64,000 bases of DNA from Girardinichthys multiradiatus (Eukaryota; Chordata; Actinopteri; Cyprinodontiformes; Goodeidae), in assembly GCF_021462225.1 (NCBI RefSeq), contig NC_061816.1, forward strand, positions 9,945,390 through 10,009,389. The letters run 5' to 3'. The notes under the pieces were generated by a model. That model ran no database searches and had not been told where the DNA came from. It saw only the letters and a program-made list of their open reading frames with translations. Positions 36,401 to 48,400 of this stretch are shown one piece after another. The translations under genes were made by a program, and so were the position numbers. Numbering within the stretch: the stretch's first letter is position 1; each line of letters starts with the position of its first letter.

Positions 36401-39400
36401 ACATGCTCTCTGGTACTCTCTTCAGATGCTGAAACATAATCATAAGAGTTGGCCTGAATATCCAAACAGAACCAGTTTACTAGTTACTATTTCAGGGCTT
36501 TTCTTGTACCTCTTATCCACCTGTTGACCTTTTAAGACCTTTAACAACCCATTTTCATTTTAATCAGCAATTTCAGTGTTTCCACCCGTTAAGTTATAGT
36601 GATTCAAATTACGCTTAGTGTTTTGAGGGTTGACTGTTGATTACTCCATCTATCACATGCAGGACTATGAGAAATTATGTGCACCTTCTTACACAAAGAT
36701 AACTTGAGTAAATTAAATATTTCATTTCTTAGGGAGAAAAAACAATCCACAACAATTTGGCTCTATGTGGAAAAAGTAATTGCCCACTAAACCTAATAAC
36801 TGGGTTTCTACGCTTGGTGACAATAACTACCATCAAGCATTGGCAATAACTGGTAATTCAACTTTTACATTGCTGTGGAGGGATTTTGACCCGCTCTGCT
36901 TTGCAGAATTGTTTTACTCGACCATATTTAAAGATTTTCTAGCATGAGCATTTTGAGGTCATGCCATAGAATCTCAATTAGATTTTAGTCCAAACGTAAT
37001 GACTAGGGCCATCAATGTGTCCTGAAGGATTTTATGGTTGAGAGCAGAATACAGGTCCTTCTCAAAATATTAGCATATTGTGATAATGTTCATTATTTTC
37101 CATAATGTAATGATGAAAATTTAACATTCATATATTTTAGATTCATTGCACACTAACTGAAATATTTCAGGTCTTTTATTGTCTTAATACGGATGATTGT
37201 GGCATACAGCTCATGAAAACCCAAAATTCCTATCTCACAAAATTAGCATATCATTAAAAGGGTCTCTAAACGAGCTATGAACCTAATCATCTGAATCAAC
37301 GAGTTAACTCTAAACACCTGCAAAAGATTCCTGAGGCCTTTAAAACTCCCAGCCTGGTTCATCACTCAAAACCCCAATCATGGGTAAGACTGCCGACCTG
37401 ACTGCTGTCCAGAAGGCCACTATTGACACCCTCAAGCAAGAGGGTAAGATACAGAAAGACATTTCTGAACGAATAGGCTGTTCCCAGAGTGCTGTATCAA
37501 GGCACCTCAGTGGGAAGTCTGTGGGAAGGAAAAAGTGTGGCAGAAAACGCTGCACAACGAGAAGAGGTGACCGGACCCTGAGGAAGATTGTGGAGAAGGG
37601 CCGATTCCAGACCTTGGGGGACCTGCGGAAGCAGTGGACTGAGTCTGGAGTAGAAACATCCAGAGCCACCGTGCACAGGCGTGTGCAGGAAATGGGCTAC
37701 AGGTGCCGCATTCCCCAGGTCAAGCCACTTTTGAACCAGAAACAGCGGCAGAAACGCCTGACCTGGGCTACAGAGAAGCAGCACTGGACTGTTGCTCAGT
37801 GGTCCAAAGTACTTTTTTCGGATGAAAGCAAATTCTGCATGTCATTCGGAAATCAAGGTGCCAGAGTCTGGAGGAAGACTGGGGAGAAGGAAATGCCAAA
37901 ATGCCAGAAGTCCAGTGTCAAGTACCCACAGTCAGTGATGGTCTGGGGTGCCGTGTCAGCTGCTGGTGTTGGTCCACTGTGTTTTATCAAGGGCAGGGTC
38001 AATGCAGCTAGCTATCAGGAGATTTTGGAGCACTTCATGCTTCCATCTGCTGAAAAGCTTTATGGAGATGAAGATTTCATTTTTCAGCACGACCTGGCAC
38101 CTGCTCACAGTGCCAAAACCACTGGTAAATGGTTTACTGACCATGGTATCACTGTGCTCAATTGGCCTGCCAACTCTCCTGACCTGAACCCCATAGAGAA
38201 TCTGTGGGATATTGTGAAGAGAACGTTGAGAGACTCAAGACCCAACACTCTGGATGAGCTAAAGGCCGCTATCGAAGCATCCTGGGCCTCCATAAGACCT
38301 CAGCAGTGCCACAGGCTGATTGCCTCCATGCCACGCCGCATTGAAGCAGTCATTTCTGCAAAAGGATTCCCGACCAAGTATTGAGTGCATAACTGTACAT
38401 GATTATTTGAAGGTTGACGTTTTTTGTAGTAAAAACACTTTTCTTTTATTGGTCGGATGAAATATGCTAATTTTGTGAGATAGGAATTTTGGGTTTTCAT
38501 GAGCTGTATGCCAAAATCATCCGTATTAAGACAATAAAAGACCTGAAATATTTCAGTTAGTGTGCAATGAATCTAAAATATATGAATGTTAAATTTTCAT
38601 CATGACATTATGGAAAATAATTAACTTTATCACAATATGCTAATATTTTGAGAAGGACCTGTACATGGTTAAATTAATTTCAGCAAGTTGTCCAGGTCCT
38701 AAAGAAGCAAAGCAACCGCAGACCTTTGCATTACCACCACCATGTTTCAATGTTGATTTGATGTTCTCTTTTTAATACCCTTGCCTTGAAACTCCTCTAT
38801 AGATGCCTTCTGTACCCAGAGGTCAAGTGAGGTCTGCAGTACTTTAGATGTTGTTCTCGGTTCTTCTGTGACCTCCTGGATCAGTCTCTGATGTGATCTC
38901 AGGAATATTTTTGTTTGGCTGAACTGTCCTTGAAAGGTTCACCACTGCTCCATGTTTTCTCTATTTGTGAATAATGGTTCTCACTGTGGCTCACTAGAGT
39001 CCCAAACCTTAGTGATGGCATTTTTACCCTTTCCTGACTAATGGATATCAGTGATTTTTCATGGCACTGCGCTTTGTCACCTTTTAGGTCTAAGATTTGG
39101 ATCCCACTTCTGTCAACTGTAAATGTGTGATCAGGATTTATTTTTTACCTTCTGCATGACCGCTCACAGCATCCTCTGGATCTTGGACCGTTCTAATCTG
39201 TGAACTCCTCTTCCTCCAAATTTTTTTACGCAATGCCTTTGCAGTTGAGAAGGATTAGACATCTGGTCTGTGGGGGGAGCAGAGGAATCCACAGCTTCTA
39301 CTTGAGAGGCAGCCAACAGATGACAGACACGAACTGCAGATTCAGATGCTGTAAATTTAGCATTGCATCTCAGCTGTAATCTACACATGAATGACTAGCT

Positions 39401-42400
39401 TCCTTTGAAAAACAGCTAGGTCACTTTTTCTCTGTGAGTAAACATGTTAATTAGAGCAGTGATTGCAGGGAAGCATCATAAAGGGTGCAAAATATTTAGG
39501 TGAAACTTGGCTTAAAAATTAAAACATCACCACACCATCCTTTCTCAACTAACGTCCCAAAGTTTCCTTTTATCATGTTTATATAATATAAGGTAGTGAT
39601 GTGTGGCAGCAGTTTTTTGATTTAGTCAATGTAGCAGGTCAGGATGTAAATGCAGGCGCGTTGTCAGTTAATTAGAATCTCATTGAGAAGTTAATTTATT
39701 TCAGTGAAACTCATATGAATATTTTTATTTCAGTCTCTATCTATTAGGCTGATATACATTACCTGTTAAAAGTTTTAGAAGCCCTTTCTCATTTAATGGC
39801 TATGGTTTATGACTATTTACATGTAGATTGTCACTGAAGGCTTCAAAACATTGAATGAACACATATGGCATTCTGTAGCAAACAAAAAATTGTAAAAGAA
39901 CTTTAAGTATTTTTTATATTTTAGATTCCGTAAAGTAGCCGTCCTTTGCTGTGATGACTGAAATATTAACCTTCGGACGTCTGTCAATGAACCTCTGGGA
40001 AGTTCTTTCAAGACTCTTTGGAAAACTATTTCACGTGACCACCTCATGAAGCTCATGCAGAGAATGCTAAGAGAGCAAAGAAGTAACATTAAGTGAGAAA
40101 GTGTATCTAAAACATTTGACCGGTAGTGTATTTCAAGTGCTTACAGAGTGCTGTGTCTAACAATATTAATGGGAAGTAGAGTGGAAGAAAAAACTATGGT
40201 AGAAAAAGGTGCCCAATCAACATGGATAAACATTTCAGGAGGTTTGGGGAGATTCACAAAGCGTGAACTGTAGCTGAATTAATTGCCTTAAGAAGCAACC
40301 AGGGTTCCTTCACAGTCTGATCATCTCCATGTCTATATTCTAATTAATTAAGTTGGCCCTATAGGAGGATTTTTGCTAAAAATTTAAAAGCTTGACTAGT
40401 TGTTTTTTTTTTTTTTACAATTCACTAAAAGAAAAAGTTAATCAGCAATGTAATGTAAGATATTGGCAGTTATTATTTTAACACCACTGCCAAGCTCATT
40501 AAGTTATTTTTAAAGGTTTTGAAATGTTGTTTTGTTTGCAGATTTTACTATTTAATTTCTCAAATACAATCTCACAAGTGCAACTACAGTTTGGTGTTGT
40601 GGACTCGAATTTAGGCTTTCATCCAGGAGGTAAGCAGGTGGAGAGCAAGAGATGGCTTTAATAAAAAAGACAAAAATGCAAATCAACTGGAGAAGCTGGG
40701 CAGGATTTTCTAATTCTGAAACAATGCCAGCCAGAACAAAAATGACTCAATATGTGAAATAAATGTCAGAATGCAATACAAGAAACCTGGTGGTATATAA
40801 AAAGGTCAAATCTATGAAGAACAAAGAGCATAAATACCATGAAAAAAATATATAGATTGTTTTAATCCCTTGGATTTTGTCAGACAAATATTTTGTTATA
40901 TGAAGACCTGCAGGACAAATTATCTTCAGATATTTAACTTAATTGTTGTGTATTCTCAATTTAGTCAATTACAAGCTAATCAAATCAACGATATAACAAA
41001 TCAAACAATTTTATGACTGCTTTGCAGTTCTTTGGCATACATGGGCGTATGCTTTAATTTTTAAAACTTTTTAGCTGTGTTTAGACTTAATTGTAGCTCA
41101 CCATATCTATATTCATTTCCATGTTTGACACCGGGAAAGATAAAGTAAAATGTAAAAAAGACATAACAAGACCGATGAGCTGAAAGTTGCAGAAGAATGG
41201 GGATGTTATGTTTGTCACGCTAAACTTGGGCACCAATGCAAAGCACAATGTAAACCCAAGATAAAACCAATACTAATAAAAATCTCTAGCTTAAATTTGA
41301 GTTCTTAAGTGAAGATTTATTTGGTGAATGTCCAGTGAGACAGAGGAAGTCAGAGGAATTGCTGTCTGAGTGCAGTAGTCTGGAGAATTAACTAACCAGC
41401 ACTCTATCCAGGGATTTAAAAGCCCTCTGTGTTGACTCTGGTTTAAAACAATAACATCTTGGCACCATTTAGATAGACATTTCTGGAGTTCTGACCAGCA
41501 CTGTCACCCTGATGCCCACAGGTTTCAACCCTTATTTTCCAAACAGCTGAGACATCAAAATATATCCAAAAGAACATAATCAGTCAAATTTTTACTTCTA
41601 AGAGTTTAGCTGCACTACAGTACTGTAGCTGTCAAAACAGTTTTCCAAGGACACGTCTCTCACACCGTTCAAAATCTATGGGTCCCTCTGCAGTTAGTTT
41701 TCACATATGTTTGACCATAAGAAGTCAGTGTGGCTTCTGACTCTGCTAGAGCTAATGGTTGTAATCTGTATTGTGTCCTTATTCCTTAGCTTTAGGTTGT
41801 TTCTTCCACTACATCCAATATTCCAATAGTTTCCATCAACCTGAGACAAACACGTTTTAAAAGAGAGACTGATTTTGTTAAGTAAGGAGATATCTGTCCT
41901 CCCTGGCAGTGTTTACTACCACAGAGTTCACCTAGGTTTCCTGCAAAGATGATTTTTGTAGCAAAATGTTCAGTCTATTCTTTTTCTGTGTCACACAAAA
42001 AGACCACACATAGATTCCACACCTTTTTGTCAAGAACACAATCCGTTCTGTCATTACTGTTTGAGACTGCCATATGCTGCTCTTACAAACTTCATAATCC
42101 ATATATGGCAGTGCCTTCCTGTTTTACAGATTGTGACTCAAAAAGGCCATTCTTTCAGAAAAGTTTTCTGGCTCTAAAATATCAGAATCAGAATCAGCTT
42201 TATTGCCAAGTTCTTACATACAACAAACAAGGAACTTGACTCCGGTTCACTTTGCTCTTTGGGTTTTTTTTTCTTTTTTTGCGTTATAAGTTATATTCTG
42301 CATATATCCTTATGTCCATAAATACATATATACAATATACACATATACAAGGTGGAATTGCGACTTCAGTATGAGGTTGTTTGGTACTCTATTAAATGTT

Positions 42401-45400
42401 CATCAGAGAAACAGCCTGGAGGAAGAAACTGTCTCTGTGGCGGCTGGTTTTAGTAAACAGTGCTCTGTAACGGCGGCCTGAAGGTAAAACTCTAAACAGT
42501 TTATGTGCAGGGTGTGTGGGGTCTGCAGAGATTTTAGCAGCTCTTTTCTTGACCCTAGACCTGTATAAGTTCTGGATGGAGGGAAGGTCAGCTCTGATTA
42601 TTCTCTCTGCAGTCCTGATTATTCGTTGCAGTGTGGACCTGTCCTGTTTTGTGGATGAGCCAAACCACACTGAGATGGATGAAGACAGGACAGACTGAAT
42701 GATGGCAGTGTAGAAGATGATCAGCAGCTCCTGTGGAAGGTTGAACTTCTTGAGTTGCCTCAGGAAGTACAGTCTCTGCTGGGCCTTCTTTCAAACAGTG
42801 TCTATGTGTGAGGATGATCTCAGGTCCTCAGAGATGGTGGTTCCTAAGAACCTGAAGTGGTCTACCGCTGAACACGGTCTTGTTGAGGATGGTGAGGGGG
42901 ATCTATGGGGATGGTGTTCTCCGAAGGTCCACCACCATTTCCACAGTCTTGAGTGAGTTGAGTAGATGTGATGATATGATATGATGATATATTGCATCTT
43001 TTTCCTGTGCATATGATACGAAAGCATATAAAATGTAGTTTTGTATTCCAAAATTCTGTGGCATAACTGTCACAACTTAGAGGTGCAACATATGCTGCAC
43101 ATAGTTGCCACTGCTGCAAAATTTACCTAAAAGTTACTAATGTTGCAGCAATAACCCAATAAACACATCACTTTATCAAATGCTGCACTATGCAGATGCT
43201 TTGTCTGCACTGTTAAAGATACACTCACATCAATATCCCAAATGCTTGACGTGGCTTACATTGCAGGGGAATGGGCCATTTGTTTGTCAGCAAACAAATA
43301 TTTTACTATTGATTTTTCTACTCAGACTGTGTACAGAGCATTTAACCTTCAGTCCAAGGTCAAGCAATATCAGAATTGGAATATATGTCAAACAAGGACA
43401 CATCTTAAGTCAAACGCATACTTTATGTATGTGATAGGACTTCTTTAGACCACAAAAGAACACATTTTGAATACATCAGGATATGTGGCAAGATATGAAA
43501 CATATTATCATAGTTTTAACAAATATAAACCCATTACATAGAGTAAGGGCTTGCAAACGTAAACGTTTGAGCCACAACCAGCAGCCAGGTGGAAGTTATT
43601 AACCCAACTCTTTTCTGCCCTGATGCTCCTTCTGCTCATTGCCCATCTTTATGCCAGCTGAGCTGGTCTCCTAACTTTAGTTTCATATCTGCCAGAGTGC
43701 TATCAGTCTCCTAATTTCATTCAGGCTGTGGCATCATCTTTGCTAAACAAAGCTGCGCTGCATTAAAAATCCTGGTTTTGCAATTTACATAAAATATTAT
43801 TACGGAATCACAGGTTTTAAGCCTTTTATTTGAAATTAGGAAAATATAAGTATGTTGAAGACAGTAATGATCTTCTTAATATTTGGGTAAAAATCATAGA
43901 AATATTTTTATAACAAATATGGAACTAAAATGAGGTCAAAAAAGGGAATTGCCTACATAGAAGCCAGCATATGACAAGCAACATATACGCACGTGCAGAA
44001 AATTCACTGGTGCATCCTCAATCAACATTGGTGAGGGACTAAAAATAGCGCTGTCAAATGGGTGGGGGAGGGACAGGGTCATCCCTAACTGGATAAAAAT
44101 AGAGCACCAACCAGATGGAGACAAGACGATAGAACATCAGGAATGAAGGGAAGTGGCAGGGGAGGAAAAGAGGAAGAAAATCGCTGATATTTGCATTCAT
44201 GTGCGAACACACACAAAGTCAGTTGTGTTTTTATCACGTCTAGATCTATTAGATTCTTCTCCTGAAGACTTAACCTCACACTAACCTTAAACCATGCTTC
44301 ACCTTGAGACTAAATTATTAACTTTATGCTACTGCAGTGGCCACAATGTGACTGTGCACACACTGCAGAGAATTCTACATCAGTTTCATAAACCAACATA
44401 ACTAAGCCCAGCAGATTTGTCCTTGCATAAAGATGCAGATTTCACCCCTACTGTACAGTCCAACACCGCTTCTGGCCATACTTCAGCCAACAAAAGCATG
44501 CACAGTGTCTGTATGTCAACATGCATTATTACATTCACAGAACACATGTATTTACACCTGCAAACGGTCAGAATTGTCTTGGCACGCTGCCTTTTGAGGT
44601 GACACGTGCTGCTCTCATAAATAGAGACACTTGATTCTAAACAGTATCCACACACACACACACACACTCCTCCACAGGCAAACCTCTGCTAAAATTAAAC
44701 CTCTATGATCTATAAATACAAGCCGGGCATGTGAGCCAAGAATTAGATGGAGAAGACAACAAACAGAGGGTGGAGAAGGGGAAAGGGTGGTGGTGAGAGG
44801 GGGAAAGGGATGAAGAGTGAAGGGGAGAAATGAGAGCTGGGTTTTAATCAGCTTTGAGATAAAATGTGCAGAAAACACAATGTCAAAAATAACATGTCTG
44901 CACATAACAATATGCATACTGCAGGTTTGCTTTCGTGCAACTTGATAGGATTTACAAACATAAAGAAACCCCTCACATTTGCATCCTAAGAACTCCAAAT
45001 ATTTCCATGCTTGCTTGATTTTGAATGAAGATTCTCCTTTGCAGTGCTGTTTGTAAGCTGAATGGACATGAGCACTAATGCAGCTCTTGTGAATGACATT
45101 CATTCCCTTTCACTCTTACTTTTAGTGACTCAGCAGCTCCCCCATTTGATAAAAAAGTGAAGTGACAGCAACCATAATCATACAAACAAAAGCTTTCAAA
45201 ATATGAGATTAGCATGGTGAAGGAGAAATAAAAAGGAAAATTATGAAAAACATAACACTATATGTTGTATGTGTTATTTTCGTAACATTTAGAGGCATAA
45301 GAACAGCTTAAAAAATATCTCAGTGGCACACAGAAATGGCATGCTATTATTAGATACACCTGTTTGGTTGGCAGTTAACTCCTCACTCCCATAATGTATT

Positions 45401-48400
45401 CACAGTTATTTTGCTGTTGGATTTTCATTCACAACAAATTCTTATGTTTACTGTGAATGGTTCAAATGTTTATGACACCTTCTTGAATCTGTAATCCAAA
45501 GAATTAAAGCAGTTCTGATGCAGTAAGAGTAGTTGAGTATGCGTAATAATATTGCATAACATTTAGCATCCAGATTTCTGTAAGTTATAATGATAACATA
45601 AAGAAACAATATTTCTTAATTGTTATTGGGAAAAGCAAGTAAAAACTGAAGGGGTAAGGTAAAAATTCCCAGAATATTGTGAAGGTGCATTTTATTGCTA
45701 TAATAAATAAAACTTGTTAACCTTGACTAAGTTAAAGAAACCAAAATGTGACGTTTGAACCCACGGTTCAGGGTTGTCTTGGGGTCTAGCAGTGCTGGAA
45801 TGCCCAGACCGAGTGTTTAAAGAGCTTGCAGCTGGCGAGGCATCCTGAACGTTCTCCATGACTGTCTACACATCTGTAACCAAGCATAAACAAAGAGAGA
45901 CAGAAAGCTACGGAAGAACGTTCTGGCTGTGATTCTTTTCAGTTTAGCTTAATTGTGTAGCATCCATTCACGACAGATATAACCCCAAGGCACTTTGCAA
46001 GACAAACAGGTCTCATTTAACTACTCTGTATAGAATTTAGTCTATTCCAAATACAGTTCAAGTCTAGCTTTAAAAGAGTCAAATTAAATTACATACAGTC
46101 CAATTCAGTTGATCATTCATCATCAATTAGTTAAAAGTTATGTAAAGAAGCATAGAAGCCAGCAAAAGTGTCTCCGTCCAGGAAAGAGACACGACTAAAC
46201 CCAGAAGCACTGAGCAAAAATAATACAAAGATTATAGTACACAGAGGCTATAGCAGCAAAAGCTGCTTCAATTGCTTCATCCAGGAAAGAAACACAGCTA
46301 AAAACAGAAGCACTGAGCAAGCAGTACTTTCTATTGGAAAGAAAAACAAAGAGTAACCAAACGTAGTGCCTGCAAAACATCTTGCTATATCTCTATCTAG
46401 AAAAGTAAACTGCCAAACACAGAAGCACTGAACCAGCTGTACTTTCTATAGTGGATAAAAAGCAAAGATAGTTCACAAAGTAATTATAAGTAGGAAGATT
46501 ATATAAAGGTAAAAGAAGGAATAGCTCTGGTATTGGCTCTGTCCAGGACAGACTCACAGCTAAACTAACAAAGTCTGAGCCAGGGCTACTTTTTAAGGTA
46601 CAGGAAAACAGAGCGAACAAAGATAATAGTTGACTCAATTGAGCCAATGACTCCATCTATCAGAGAGACAAAAATTGAAGCTCTGAGCCAGGGTTAGTCT
46701 ACTTTGCATGGGAAAATGAAAACAGAGTTGATTCAGCAGTAGCTCTTTCCATAGCTTCATCCAGAAAAGAGACACAGGTAAACTTAGTAAGGATTACTTT
46801 ATATAGGAAAGTACAGAGGATATAAAGATTATGGCACCAAAAGTGCACTCATGGGCTGTGTGCAGTAAAGAGACACAGCTAAACACCAGGAGTACAATAA
46901 GAAAGAGAAACAAAGAGAGCATGGAGTGAACGGAAGCCATTGTTCTGCTGAAAGATTCTTCTAAGAAAAAGACACAGCTAAACATAGCATGCAAGTTGTT
47001 AATGATAAAGGAAGCAGTTTTTCAAGCAAAAGTAACCCTAATTTGTGGTTTCGTCCATTCAGGCAGACTATGAGAGCAACGGAGGCCTAGTGAAGAAACT
47101 TTCCTCCATCAAGGAGGACGAAGAGGGCTCAGGATCTGAGGGAGAAAAATCTCCTCTCCCCAAGATGTCTTCCCTGGGGAGGTTGGGCCGAGGTCTGCGC
47201 TCTCCTCTGCGCTCCCCACTACGGTCCCCGCTGCTGCCGCCGAGACCTTTCAGACCGATGAGTGAGCCCCCTCGACCCTCAAGCCTGCAGATACCTGTGG
47301 TGAGCTTCAGCTGCCTGCAGCCGGACCTCAGCCCTCGGTAGGGAGCCAATTAACTTACTTTAAAGCTTATAGGCAGTCCAGAATCTTAACTTTATGTTTA
47401 AATACGTTTTAGTATATCTATGTTGAATTTCACACTAGCATTGATTTGGGTTAGGATTTTTTTTGTAACAAGATTCACTCATCTTGTACATTTTAAAAAC
47501 CTGAAAATGTAAATTATAAGTTCATTTGCATGTGTAAACACTATGTTATTGTTTTACAATCTCATTTTGGTCTAACACCCTTTCATAAATCCAATAAATC
47601 ACAGAAGAGAGATGCTGAATCTAAGCCAGACAGACACACTCTTCGGTTCTGCAGATATATGGAAATCTGGCCAGTAATTGTCATGCAGGTGTGTGCTGTT
47701 TCTCTCCAACAGTCCATACTCACTGTCACTGAGCGCGACCTCTGACCCTCTGCCTTTTGACAGCTGGACAACATTTCAGGAAAGCTGTCTGTAATGATGC
47801 ATTTTCAGCCAGGTGCAGGAAGTCTCTGGTGTGTTTTTGAACATTGTTGTAGAGGCAGGTTGGAGGTCAACTGAAGTAGAGCAGAAAGCGAAAATGTTTT
47901 CTTACATTGCTACAATATTTTCAGGACGCTGATACAAAATGTAGTTTAGCCTTTATATGGGTGATTTATAAAGTCTTAACAAGTCTTAGTGGTTTCTAGT
48001 GCCAAAGCAGAGTTAGTAATCTGCCAACAAGTCTTGCTGCAGGTCTTTAACAGTCAGTCGGGGATTTCTGACCACCTGATTCTTCAGGAATCTGCAGGCA
48101 GAAGTTGATAACTTTCTCTCTCTGTCAAATCCAGGTGGTGTAACTACTGATCCTTTAACCATAAACCTGCAAGCTATGCTTCCAGCTGTATCTCTAGGAA
48201 AAATTTTGACTTTGCTATCTTTTGTTTCCTTTATCTTGTTTGTGGCCTCTTTTCCAAATTTTGCGGACGATTCTGTTGTCTTAGCCATATTTCTAATATG
48301 CAATGAAATGTTACCATTAACAGTTCAGGTACACCTGATGCGTCTAATGAAGTATTTTATTGTTCCTCCAACCACACACTATTTGCAAATGTTTGCTTTT

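Larger units (their letters stand above)
36640..39130. mobile_element. Family D Tc1-like relic hosting the intact Tc1
   Basis: The left part (36640-37051) includes CACAACAATTTGGCTCTATG then TGGAAAAAGTAATTGCCC. The right part (38662-39130) includes TAGATGTTGTTCTCGGTTCT and CTTCTGTGACCTCCTGGATC, which align with 1640-1680 of the relic in intron 1. The younger family B Tc1 splits it at a TA. Outer ends eroded. Confidence 0.65.
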
